Below are positions 8,286 to 16,327 of a DNA stretch of 30,793 nt, piece by piece. The notes below the pieces were generated by a model. The model saw nothing but the letters and a program-made list of their open reading frames with translations, searched no databases and was not told the origin of the DNA. The stretch spans positions 1 to 30,793 of the forward strand of contig JBPEXY010000054.1 of NCBI GenBank assembly GCA_052031065.1. Direction: 5' to 3'. The position numbers and the translations under genes were made by a program. The DNA comes from JBPEXY01 sp052031065. Lineage in GTDB: Bacteria; Pseudomonadota; Gammaproteobacteria; Immundisolibacterales; Immundisolibacteraceae. Within the stretch, counting starts at the first letter, position 1. Every line of letters starts with the position of its first letter.

Positions 8286-9686
8286 TCAGCGGCCGTAACG
8301 GTCTTCAAAACGGACAATATCATCCTCTCCTAAATACTCCCCGCATTGTACTTCGATCAGCGTCAGTAGCTCGTCACCAATATTCTCCAGGCGGTGTTTA
8401 GTCTCGAGGGGAATGTAGATGGACTGGTTAGCGCTTAGGTCGACAATGTCATCGCCGCAGGTGACCCGGGCGGTGCCGCTAACCACCGTCCAGTGTTCTG
8501 ATCGTCGGTGGTGTAGCTGCAGGGAGAGCAGTTCGCCAGGGTAGACGGTAATCCGCTTGACCTGGAAACCGGGACCACTATCGAGACCGATATAAGTACC
8601 CCACGGGCGATGGACCAGTGCGTGTTGGACTGCTTCAGGTCGCTTTTCTGTTTTTAGCGTATCAACAATGTTTTTGACATTTTGCGCTTGTTCAAGGGTA
8701 GTCACCAGTAGCGCGTCGTCACTATCCACAATGACAAGGTTTTCGACGCCGACGGTGGTGATCAGTCGTTTATCAGCACGGATGTAGCTGTTACGTGTTT
8801 CTTCGCAACAGGTGTCTCCAGAGCGGGCATTGCCGTCAATATCCCGATTGCTGTTCTCCCACAATGCGCTCCAGGAGCCAATATCGCTCCAGCCGGCATC
8901 CAGAGGTATTACCACTCCTTTGGCGGTTTTCTCCATTAGTGCATAGTCAATGGAATTTGCCGGGCACTCCCTGAACTCCGATTCACCAAGCTCGACTACG
9001 TTTTCCACCGGCAAAGGGTGACCAAGAGCTCTCTGGCAGGCACTGATCATGGCTGGCTCCAGTCGTTCTAATTCTTCAAGCACCTGTGTGGCGGGAAACA
9101 GAAACATTCCGCTATTCCAGTAGTAATCACCGCTGTCAATGTATTGAACCGCCACTGAATAGTCAGGTTTTTCAACGAACCGGGAAATTTGGAAGGCTTT
9201 ACGCCCGGGTAGTGCGGAGCCCCTTTGAATATAACCGTAGCCGGTCTCAGGAGCGGTAGGGACGACTCCGAAAGTGGCCATTGAGCCGCCGCAGGCGAGT
9301 TCGTCGGCCAGCTTAATGGCGTTATGAAACGAATCGGTGTCAGTAATCAGATGGTCGGCGGGAAGAATCAACAGATTATCTTCCGGTGCGGCCAACAGAG
9401 CGGCGCAGATTATGGCGGGTGCTGTGTTCCGGCCAACTGGCTCCAGCACCATCCGGGTGTGTTGTATTCCTGCCTCCTGTAGCTGCTTATCAACCAGATA
9501 ACGATATTCCCGATCGCAGACGAGCAGAGGTGGACGGCAGTTGGGTAACCCTGCCAGGCGCTCGATCGTATTGACAAGCATGCTCTTTGTTCCGGTTAAC
9601 GAATGCAACTGCTTGGGGTAGGACTTTCGTGATAGCGGCCACAGCCTGGTTCCCGCGCCACCACATAAAATGACTGGTTTGAGCAT
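8286..9686 (-). CDS. manC: Mannose-1-phosphate guanylyltransferase/mannose-6-phosphate isomerase (type II)
   Basis: This bifunctional 466-residue enzyme makes GDP-mannose: the C-terminal domain converts fructose-6-P to mannose-6-P and the N-terminal domain couples mannose-1-P to GTP. The nucleotidyltransferase signature CGGAGTRLWPLSRKSYPKQ is at residues 8-26, FVEKP at 170-174, and a Lys/Asn-rich product site follows (YYWNSGMF). The last ~110 residues form a cupin with RPWGTY, LQLHHRRSEHW and VQCGEYLGEDDIVR, as in AlgA/XanB/CpsB. GDP-mannose is a precursor for exopolysaccharide, O-antigen and GDP-fucose, which fits the glycan cluster downstream. It is the first gene of the - strand operon, and its promoter should lie in the 616-bp spacer shared with the divergent PEP-CTERM gene. 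cpsB, algA and xanB are alternative names. Confidence 0.94.
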   Translation of the reverse strand: MLKPVILCGGAGTRLWPLSRKSYPKQLHSLTGTKSMLVNTIERLAGLPNCRPPLLVCDREYRYLVDKQLQEAGIQHTRMVLEPVGRNTAPAIICAALLAAPEDNLLILPADHLITDTDSFHNAIKLADELACGGSMATFGVVPTAPETGYGYIQRGSALPGRKAFQISRFVEKPDYSVAVQYIDSGDYYWNSGMFLFPATQVLEELERLEPAMISACQRALGHPLPVENVVELGESEFRECPANSIDYALMEKTAKGVVIPLDAGWSDIGSWSALWENSNRDIDGNARSGDTCCEETRNSYIRADKRLITTVGVENLVIVDSDDALLVTTLEQAQNVKNIVDTLKTEKRPEAVQHALVHRPWGTYIGLDSGPGFQVKRITVYPGELLSLQLHHRRSEHWTVVSGTARVTCGDDIVDLSANQSIYIPLETKHRLENIGDELLTLIEVQCGEYLGEDDIVRFEDRYGR

Positions 9687-10302
9687 TAGAGAAGATCACT
9701 GTTCAGGGAGCCGGTTAGAACAACAACCGGCATGGATGGGGTTAATGTGTGCTTAGGTCAAGTGTAATACCTAATCGTTGGCCAGCTTATAACCTGGACC
9801 AAAGAATTTAGAGGTTTGGGTATTAAAGACGGCGAACCTCAAGCAGTACTACGTGATGGGGGTTGGGGTGTAAAGAAAACTTGACGGATTATCGGTTCAG
9901 TTGGGGAAAATCTTTGTAACTTACTGAAATTTAATGAAATAGTTTTATTTTTCTGTTTCTGATGGTCCACTCAGGATCCGTAATGATGTCGTCCGAGTTC
10001 AATTATCAATAACGCAAAAATTACTTAACCCCTTGTTACTTATATAAAAATACAAATATGAATGGTTTATGGTCGCGTGGGAGGGATCACAGGATTGCGG
10101 AGTAAGAATTATTGGAAATTTTACACTTTGGGCTGTAAGTGTTTACGGGATTAGATTATAACTTACTGTATTTAAAGGTAAAAAAAATGGTGGCACGTCA
10201 TTTGCTTTATCTAGGGCGAGGTAGCATAGCAGCTCCGAAGTAAGCATGACGGTTTCGGATTGACCCATAATGGTTTGATCCAACAACGATAGGAATAGAG
10301 AC
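9687..10302. other. 616-bp AT-rich divergent spacer (manC / PEP-CTERM gene)
   Basis: No convincing gene is seen. The right half (about 9900-10190) is clearly AT-richer than the flanking genes and ends in a sigma-54 promoter. The ten-base word TAACTTACTG occurs twice (9917-9926 and 10159-10168), and its core ACTTAC faces an inverted copy GTAAGT at 10135-10140. A short dyad GTAA-GTGT-TTAC sits at 10135-10146. These could be activator sites, but that is inference. The manC promoter, on the opposite strand, could not be pinned down. Confidence 0.6.
10191..10206 (+). promoter_or_regulatory. Sigma-54 (RpoN) -24/-12 promoter for the PEP-CTERM gene
   Basis: The sequence TGGCAC-GTCAT-TTGCT matches the sigma-54 consensus TGGCAC-N5-TTGCW at every fixed position, including GG and GC ten bases apart. 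Transcription would begin near 10217, giving a leader of about 85 nt before the ATG at 10303 with an AGGAATAG ribosome binding site. Sigma-54 promoters need an AAA+ activator. In PEP-CTERM/exosortase systems the PrsK/PrsR two-component pair is the known candidate, but neither gene is in this window. Confidence 0.88.
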
Positions 10303-10842
10303 ATGAATACGATGTTTAAAACTTTCGCGGCAGGGGTGATTACACTGGCTTCCGCAAGTGCTTTCGCGCTGCCTACCGGTGGTGGCTCCGTATCTTTTAG
10401 TGGTGACGGTTCAGCATTCAATTGGGACAAGACGGCTGACAGCTTTGATTTTGCAGAAGCTGATAACGCTGATGTGGATGCTGTTTCAGGTGGATTCACC
10501 TCTGATTTCACGGTCGGTGACAAGGGTCGCTTCTTCGATTTCGATTATGATGGCGATTTCGTGTCGGGTGGTGCAATCTGGACGTCAAACGGCATCACTT
10601 TCGCTCTCGATACTATCAACACTGTTACTGAAGGTGCGGCGAGTGTGACCATTGAGGGAATCGGTACCTTGTCAGACGGTGGGGCATCGACCATCGCTAA
10701 TGCTGTGCTCTCCTTCACGGCTAATGGTGCTGGTAGTTTTAGCTGGTCCTCCTCGACCATAGTACCTGAGCCCGCTCCACTGGCTCTGCTTGGTCTTGGG
10801 CTGGTCGGTGTCGCTTTGGCACGCCGTGGGCAGAAAGCCTGA
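10303..10842 (+). CDS. PEP-CTERM sorting-domain surface protein
   Basis: A 179-residue secreted protein. Residues 1-22 form a signal peptide (basic start, hydrophobic core, cleavage expected after SAFA). The mature part is Asp-, Gly- and Ser-rich, has no Cys, and reads as beta-strand segments (for example GRFFDFDYDGDF). The C-terminus is a textbook PEP-CTERM tail: VPEP at residues 154-157, a hydrophobic stretch (LALLGLGLVGVALA), then the basic end RRGQKA. Such tails are recognised and cleaved by an exosortase at the inner membrane; this window encodes one about 5 kb away. The gene has its own sigma-54 promoter and a strong terminator, so it is a one-gene transcript. The mature domain's role is unknown; matrix or floc structure is the family-level guess. 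Confidence 0.92.
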   Translation: MNTMFKTFAAGVITLASASAFALPTGGGSVSFSGDGSAFNWDKTADSFDFAEADNADVDAVSGGFTSDFTVGDKGRFFDFDYDGDFVSGGAIWTSNGITFALDTINTVTEGAASVTIEGIGTLSDGGASTIANAVLSFTANGAGSFSWSSSTIVPEPAPLALLGLGLVGVALARRGQKA

Positions 10843-10871
10843 TTCAGTCATAGATTCAACAGGATCTAATC

Positions 10872-10903
10872 AAAAGCCCCGGTCGTCACCGGGGCTTTTT
10901 TTT
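10872..10903 (+). terminator. Rho-independent terminator after the PEP-CTERM gene
   Basis: A perfect 12-bp inverted repeat, AAAAGCCCCGGT (10872-10883) and ACCGGGGCTTTT (10888-10899), with a 4-nt CGTC loop, runs into a continuous T tract to 10903. It starts 30 bp after the PEP-CTERM stop codon. The A-rich left side lets it work in reverse as well, but no - strand gene needs it. Confidence 0.95.
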
Positions 10904-11464
10904 GTCTCCGTTTTTTGCTGTTTTCCTGTTGGCTACGTTTGCCACCGGATGATCCGAATCCCTCATTTACACAACCACGCCAGGTGGTGAGAGCGACGGG
11001 CGTTTAAGAAACTGACTGTGGTCGCTGAGTTCGGGGGCAGTTTTAGAGCAACGCTTTCCGTTGTTAAAGTAATCTGCTTTTATCGTGTGCGATCCGCAGG
11101 ACGTCGGTAACGGGTTATCAACCTGTTTTGACAGCTGTAAAGCTCACGCTCGAATTAAGCGGTTATGGTCAACGAGCCATGAGCCGGTTTGGTTAACCGA
11201 CCGCGGTTTTGGTTTCCCATTGGATCTTTTTTGTCGCCGCTGATAAGGTTCGGTGTTCGCAGGAGCGGCGTAAAGACCGCTTGCTTATGGCCATGAAGCA
11301 ATTTGAGATCAGTGTGCAAACTAGCTCAGTGCTGCCGGGTTAACTTGGGCAACAGCTGATGAGCGAGCTGTAGCGACCAGCGTCTCAAACCAGGGCCCTG
11401 GGGCACTAATCCCTGAATAGTGAGGCTGATCGGATTTGTCCATATCAGTTCAAATGAGCTGGCG
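10904..11464. other. 561-bp spacer between PEP-CTERM terminator and prsT 3' end
   Basis: No gene could be recognised on either strand. Visible structure: a 7-bp stem CGCCGCT/AGCGGCG (11235-11241 and 11264-11270, 22-nt loop), a short CAACG/CGTTG hairpin at 11049-11063, and a 12-bp palindrome CCAGGGCCCTGG at 11390-11401. None is followed by a T tract, so no clear terminator for prsT is seen. It is unusually long for a spacer between two 3' ends and may hold a decayed gene or small RNA. Confidence 0.45.
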
Positions 11465-14197
11465 TTACTGTTGGAGTTTATTCAACAATGTCTGGGCCGC
11501 GCGCCGTGATCCAAAGTTTTCGTCACCAGAGAGTATTCTTTTGAGTACCGACCTTGCCCTTGTGGGGCGCCCATTCTGATCAAGTGCGACGGCGAGATGG
11601 TAGCCGATTTCGGGGATATGAGTTTCGGCATAGGCATCTGATAACAGTTGTTCCGCGAGATCCATCTTGTGCCTGGCTTCGACGAGTATCCAGCCATAGG
11701 TATCCATCAACAGCGGATCATCTGGGAAGCGCGTGATCCCCAATTCAGCCACCACTTCGGCGCGATCATCATTTAGTTGCTGATATAACCAGGCTAAATT
11801 GTTGTAGACGGCTGGTAGCTGTCCACCCTCGTCGATCAGACGCTGAAAATGCTTTGCTGAGTCAAGGTAGCGATTGGTATAGAGCTGCAGCGTGGCAAGT
11901 TCGAACCTTGTTTTTTTATGATCTGGATATTCGTTCAGCCACTCCTCCGTAAGTTCTATGGCTCTGTCAGAATTTCCCGCTTTGCTGGTCGCTGCTACCT
12001 CCATCAGCAGTAATCGTTCGCGCGGGTTGAGTAGACGTGCCCGGCCGTAATGAGCCGCAGCTTTAGCATACTCTTTGACGTGACTCCAAAGGTGACCGGT
12101 CATCACCTCCGCACCGAAATTATCTTCAGTGCGTTTGCGATAGTGATTGATAATAGCCAGACCCGCCTCGGTACCTTTCTGATCGGCGGTTAGTAGAGCG
12201 AGCCTGGAGGCGATTTTGAACGATTCTGGGGCGAGATCGCGAGCTTTCATGAGTGGGTCCAGCGCGCGCTCCGGTGAATCGAGACTGGCAAGCGCAATTG
12301 AGTAACTCAGTAACGCATCGACATTTTCAGGGGTTTCTGCCAGCACCGCTTCCAGGGCTTCAGTGGCTAATTCAATGTAACCATCGACGATTAACTGTTG
12401 AGCATGAAGTATCCTGAGTTCCGCTGAGTTTGGGAAAATTGCCAGCGCTTTTTCGAGTTCTTCCGCGGCTTCTTTCTCGTAGTTGTGATTTCGCAACAGG
12501 CGGATCAACCACTGTCTGGGTGCCAGTAATTGCGGTTGAGACTCGGTCGCTTGTCTCAGATAGATCAGTGACCGGGCAATATCACCTCTTTGCTCTTCAA
12601 TGTGTGCCAGACCGATCAGTATTCCGACACGACCGGGGTAATCGGCTAATAGCAGTTCAAAAAGCTCTGCGGCTTTATCGGGATCGTGTTGACGGAGGTA
12701 GTGATTGGCCAAATTGATTGCGCTGCTGGTGCTGTCCGGCATCAGCCTGATTGCTTCTGTCCAGAAAGCCTCGGCGTCCACAGGGCGGTTTGCCAGAACG
12801 GCTATCGCTCCGGCAAACTCATAAATTTCCCCGCGGCCAGGGTGCTCAGCGATAAGCCGGGTAATCCTGGTGTAGGCGTCGTCATGAGCCCCCTCTTCTG
12901 CTAGCTGCTTGATAGCACGGACTCGCGCGGCCAGCTCGGAAAGTTCCCGGTTCTCCAGTTTCTCGATCATCTCCTGCAACCGGGATTGGTTCTCCTCGTT
13001 AAAGATAAGTTCTCCTGACCCCGGGTCCCTTGCCTGTGCGGACACTTCTCTGATCTCGTCAATCAGTTCACTTAACGATAAATCATCAGGTGCTCGTTTC
13101 AGTCCTGAACGGAGTGTCTCTTCAGCCGCAGCCGGATTGTTAAGTTTAAGCTGTGTGGAGGCTAACAGCTTGCGCGCTACGACTCGATCAGGTTCTGTCG
13201 AGAGGAACCGTTCAAGATACATATTCGCCTGTTCCAGCTTGTTCAACCGGTAGGAAATGACACCGACAAGCAGTTCGGTAGGTGGGTGTCGATCAACTTT
13301 TGAAAGAGTTTTCAGCGCAGACGTCAGAGCGTCGCTAAGCTTGTTTTCGTTGAGAAATAGCAGTGCAGAAAAATAATCGATAGCGGGGTGGTCTGGCGAC
13401 TGCTGTTTTATCGTTGTGAGTATCTGTTGAGCATTCTCAGCATCGTTTGTCGCCAGATAAGCCCTGAGCAGGTTGATGTTGGTTGCTATAACCTCCTCAG
13501 TCGGCGAATCAACCTGGTTGGCAGTCAGTGCACGCTGAAATGAGTCGACCGCCTCACTGAACATCTTTTCATCCAGGAGAATGGTTCCCAGGTGTCCATA
13601 AAGCTGATGGTCATAGGGTTGCGCAGCGATAGCTTTACGCGCCTCGTTGATGCTGAGAAATCTTTTATCCTGAGCGAAATAGATTCTGGACAACGCGAGC
13701 ATCAAACGAGCCGATTCCGGACTTTCTTCCAGAGCTTCTGTAACAAGTTTTTCTGCGCCAGCAAACTCTCCCAGGCCAAGGGAAGCCTCGGCTAGCAGGG
13801 CGACATATTCTTCAGCATGTTCTTCACTGACTTGAACGGATTGAAGGGTCTCCTTCGCCAGCTGGAAACGCTCCTGCTTGATTAACGCGTCGCAGTAAAT
13901 AAGTGTGGTGAACCCATCAATGTGAGGTGAACCAACTACCTTCCTTAATTTCTGGGTGGCCTCGCTATACGAACCGACTTGGTGATAGGCTACACCAATC
14001 AATTTCAGTGCTTCCAGGTTATCAGGCTCCTCCTGCAGAATACCCTTCAGATTAACGATCGCGGTTGCGAAGTGTCGTTCAGCTAGATGCTGTTCAGCTA
14101 TTGCCAATTTCTGTTCTGTCGTTTCTTTATCACAGCCGGCACTAACCATCAGAACTGATGTTAAAGCTATTGCGAATAATCGTTGTCTGACCGGCAT
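11465..14197 (-). CDS. prsT: PrsT-like PEP-CTERM-system TPR lipoprotein
   Basis: A 910-residue TPR lipoprotein. The N-terminus MPVRQRLFAIALTSVLMVSAGC is a lipoprotein signal, with the lipobox Cys at residue 22 followed by Asp, so inner-membrane retention is possible under the Asp+2 rule. The rest is almost entirely TPR-like helical pairs at about 34-residue spacing (patterns such as ...A...L...P.N..A...L). Length, lipobox and an N-terminal motif region beginning AIAEQHLAERHFATAIVNLKG match the large TPR lipoprotein PrsT that accompanies exosortase loci. The ATG at 14197 has GGAG nine bases upstream; a TTG eight codons earlier would spoil the signal peptide. It is divergent from the SDR/exosortase cluster with 150 bp between start codons. 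Its role is probably scaffolding of the export or sorting machinery; this is inferred, not shown. Confidence 0.88.
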   Translation of the reverse strand: MPVRQRLFAIALTSVLMVSAGCDKETTEQKLAIAEQHLAERHFATAIVNLKGILQEEPDNLEALKLIGVAYHQVGSYSEATQKLRKVVGSPHIDGFTTLIYCDALIKQERFQLAKETLQSVQVSEEHAEEYVALLAEASLGLGEFAGAEKLVTEALEESPESARLMLALSRIYFAQDKRFLSINEARKAIAAQPYDHQLYGHLGTILLDEKMFSEAVDSFQRALTANQVDSPTEEVIATNINLLRAYLATNDAENAQQILTTIKQQSPDHPAIDYFSALLFLNENKLSDALTSALKTLSKVDRHPPTELLVGVISYRLNKLEQANMYLERFLSTEPDRVVARKLLASTQLKLNNPAAAEETLRSGLKRAPDDLSLSELIDEIREVSAQARDPGSGELIFNEENQSRLQEMIEKLENRELSELAARVRAIKQLAEEGAHDDAYTRITRLIAEHPGRGEIYEFAGAIAVLANRPVDAEAFWTEAIRLMPDSTSSAINLANHYLRQHDPDKAAELFELLLADYPGRVGILIGLAHIEEQRGDIARSLIYLRQATESQPQLLAPRQWLIRLLRNHNYEKEAAEELEKALAIFPNSAELRILHAQQLIVDGYIELATEALEAVLAETPENVDALLSYSIALASLDSPERALDPLMKARDLAPESFKIASRLALLTADQKGTEAGLAIINHYRKRTEDNFGAEVMTGHLWSHVKEYAKAAAHYGRARLLNPRERLLLMEVAATSKAGNSDRAIELTEEWLNEYPDHKKTRFELATLQLYTNRYLDSAKHFQRLIDEGGQLPAVYNNLAWLYQQLNDDRAEVVAELGITRFPDDPLLMDTYGWILVEARHKMDLAEQLLSDAYAETHIPEIGYHLAVALDQNGRPTRARSVLKRILSGDENFGSRRAAQTLLNKLQQ

Positions 14198-14285
14198 GGT
14201 GAAAATCTCCAGACTAACCAAAAAAAATCTATTGAATCAAGCAGCCACAAACCAGAAGTGCCCAATATACTGGGGAGTATAAAAC

Positions 14286-14304
14286 GGTGCGCGTCTTGCG
14301 CACC
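14286..14304. other. 7-bp perfect dyad between the divergent prsT and SDR genes
   Basis: GGTGCGC-GTCTT-GCGCACC forms a hairpin or operator-like dyad in the 150-bp divergent spacer, about 43 bp before the SDR ATG. Read on +, GG and GC are ten bases apart (GGTGCGCGTCTTGC), so it could be a degenerate sigma-54 promoter, but only 7 of the 11 consensus positions fit. A regulator-binding palindrome is equally possible. Confidence 0.4.
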
Positions 14305-14347
14305 CGTTCATCGATCAACTTTTCTTAATTTGAGACCTTAAATTGTT

Positions 14348-15454
14348 ATGAATTTTTTTTCAGGGAAAAGGCTTCTGGTAACTGGTGTGAGTGGAACGGT
14401 GGGCTCGGAAGTGCTCAATACAGTGCTCTCTGATACCGCATTCGACCCCGCAGAAGTCATCGGTATAGACCAGAACGAGAGCGAAATATTTTTTCTCGAC
14501 CAGAAATATGTAGACGACCCGCGGGTAAATTTCTATGTCGCCAATATCCGTGATCGTCAGGTGCTTACTGAGTTAATGCGAGGCATCGATATTGTTTTGC
14601 ACACCGCCGCACTTAAACACGTCGTTCTTTGTGAAAGGTCACCGATAGAGGCTATTCAGAGCAATATCATCGGTGTGGAAAATGTGATTTATGCAGCGCG
14701 GCAGAACGGTGTGAGCAATGTATTGTTCACCAGTTCAGACAAAGCGGTAAATCCGACCAATGTGATGGGCACCTCGAAGCTCATGGGCGAGCGGTTGATC
14801 ACCGCAGCCAATAGCACTGGCTATCAGGACGGCACAGTCTTTTCGTCTACCCGGTTTGGCAATGTACTGGGGTCGAACGGTTCGGTCATACCGATCTTTC
14901 ACAAGCAGATTGCGATGGGTGGCCCGGTGACTCTGACTGATCCTGAGATGACTCGATTTGTGATGACCATAGACCAGGCGGTTCGGTTGGTGCTGGAGTC
15001 GGTAGAACTTGCTCGCGGTGGTGAAGTGTTCATTACTAAAATGCCGGTCGCACGAATAGCTGACATTGCATCGGTCATGATTGAAGAGCTGGCAGCAGGC
15101 TATGGTCACTCTAACAGTGATATTGAAATCAAGATTATCGGCTCCAAACCGGGTGAAAAGCTCTATGAGGAGCTGATGAGCCAGGAGGAGACGCGGCGTT
15201 CCGTGGAGTTGAGTGACTACTTTTCAGTGCTACCTGCGTTTCGAGGGGTCTACAAAAATATAAACTATGACTATGCCGATCTGGTCAGTGAACTGGTGGA
15301 TGATCCCTATATCTCAGCGGAACAGGCCGCGATGTCACAAGAGGAGCTTAGGGATTTCCTGGTCTCCAACGACCTGCTAGCGACAGAGATGGTTGATCAG
15401 GAAACCCCCGCCAAGCGCTATTGGCCTGGGGACAAAAAAGAACTGTCTGAATAG
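14348..15454 (+). CDS. UDP-sugar 4,6-dehydratase/epimerase-like SDR (CapD/FlaA1-type)
   Basis: A 368-residue extended short-chain dehydrogenase/reductase of the polysaccharide-biosynthesis (CapD-like) type, acting on UDP-HexNAc in the cytoplasm. The NAD(P)-binding loop TGVSGTVG is at residues 12-19. The active-site block SSDKAVNPTNVMGTSK at 129-144 has the family Asp131-Lys132 pair and Met140 where classical SDRs have Tyr, with Lys144 following. SSTRFGNVLGSNGSVIPIF and the C-terminal GSKPGEKLYEELM are also typical. It lacks the N-terminal membrane domain of WbpM/PglF, so it resembles soluble 4,6-dehydratases or epimerases such as CapE/WbjB. It probably makes a 4-keto or amino-sugar precursor; the exact product is not determined. 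It opens the + strand cluster, 18 bp before the exosortase. Confidence 0.87.
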   Translation: MNFFSGKRLLVTGVSGTVGSEVLNTVLSDTAFDPAEVIGIDQNESEIFFLDQKYVDDPRVNFYVANIRDRQVLTELMRGIDIVLHTAALKHVVLCERSPIEAIQSNIIGVENVIYAARQNGVSNVLFTSSDKAVNPTNVMGTSKLMGERLITAANSTGYQDGTVFSSTRFGNVLGSNGSVIPIFHKQIAMGGPVTLTDPEMTRFVMTIDQAVRLVLESVELARGGEVFITKMPVARIADIASVMIEELAAGYGHSNSDIEIKIIGSKPGEKLYEELMSQEETRRSVELSDYFSVLPAFRGVYKNINYDYADLVSELVDDPYISAEQAAMSQEELRDFLVSNDLLATEMVDQETPAKRYWPGDKKELSE

Positions 15455-15472
15455 TTCAAGGCGACTACCCAG

Positions 15473-16327
15473 ATGAAGGGCACCGAATTAGGGTTCGCCA
15501 AAATCTTACCTTTTGTCGTTCCATTGGCACTCTATGCAGCGCTCCTGGTGCTAAGGTCGGAAACCTATGTGCCACTGCTTTCTTCCTGGTGGAGTTCACA
15601 TGAGCTCAGTCAGGGGCTAATCATACTTCCAATTTCCATGATACTGGCAATAACTCAGCTGGGAGGTTGGGCAATTAGGCCTCTGGCGCCAAGTTATCTA
15701 TGGTTGTCTGTGTTTGTTGTCGCCAATTTCCTGTTGGTAATTGCCAGGCTATCCAATATTCAGGTTGCTGAATATTTTTTTGCAGTCATTGCCGTTGTCA
15801 TTGTTCCCCTTGTTTTGTTTGGGCGTATTGCCAGCAAGGAATCGCTGTTTCCATACTTGTTTGGCGCGCTTGCATTGCCAGTTTGGGATCCGCTAAACCC
15901 GGTTTTCCAACACATCTCTTTCATCGCTACCAGGGTGATTATGGGGTTGACCACTATCCCCCATTATGTCGAGGGCTATTCCATAGAGCTGATTGACGGG
16001 ACGTTTGTCATTGATACGGGATGTTCCGGTCTGAGATATATGATTAGCGCAATAGTGATATCTCTCCTCTATTGTCATTTGTACTTTAGGGGATGGAAAG
16101 CGAAAGTGCTAAGTATTGTTAGCTTGATTGCGTTTGCTCTTATTGGGAACTGGCTGAGGATATTTTTTATTATACTGATTGGGCACTTTACCAGGATGAC
16201 CAGTTCGATAGTCCACGACCACGCGACTTTCGGTTGGGTCATTTTTGCTTGCCTGTTGGTATGCTGGTTTTATATGAACAGATGGTTTCATGCCATCGAT
16301 ATACCGGCTCCGGATGTGTCCAAATGA
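15473..16327 (+). CDS. Exosortase (PEP-CTERM transpeptidase/protease)
   Basis: A 284-residue multi-pass inner-membrane protein with about eight hydrophobic segments. It carries the three conserved exosortase residues in order: Cys184 in DTGCSGLRYM, Arg229 in GNWLRIFFII, and His250 in HDHATFGW. The family cleaves PEP-CTERM tails next to the PEP motif and is proposed to transfer the protein to another anchor, by analogy with sortase. The substrate-like VPEP protein is encoded at 10303. The EpsI domain, fused to the exosortase in some organisms, is here a separate gene whose ATG overlaps the stop (ATGA). An AAGGCGA site precedes the ATG. The exact subclass (XrtA, XrtB, XrtD and others) was not resolved. 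Confidence 0.93.
   Translation: MKGTELGFAKILPFVVPLALYAALLVLRSETYVPLLSSWWSSHELSQGLIILPISMILAITQLGGWAIRPLAPSYLWLSVFVVANFLLVIARLSNIQVAEYFFAVIAVVIVPLVLFGRIASKESLFPYLFGALALPVWDPLNPVFQHISFIATRVIMGLTTIPHYVEGYSIELIDGTFVIDTGCSGLRYMISAIVISLLYCHLYFRGWKAKVLSIVSLIAFALIGNWLRIFFIILIGHFTRMTSSIVHDHATFGWVIFACLLVCWFYMNRWFHAIDIPAPDVSK

Noticed and set aside
10143..10523. 126-codon frame on - across the sigma-54 promoter and PEP-CTERM start
   Set aside because: It is the shadow of the signal-peptide gene, has no start signal and a biased Ser/Pro composition; the + strand gene has promoter, signal peptide, tail and terminator.
11885..11905. GTTCGAA-like T-arm suggesting a tRNA
   Set aside because: It lies inside the prsT coding frame and no acceptor or anticodon stem surrounds it.
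16234..16323. Longer start for the EpsI gene, 30 codons upstream
   Set aside because: Those codons overlap the exosortase coding region and encode no EpsI-like sequence; the ATGA overlap at 16324 is the natural start.
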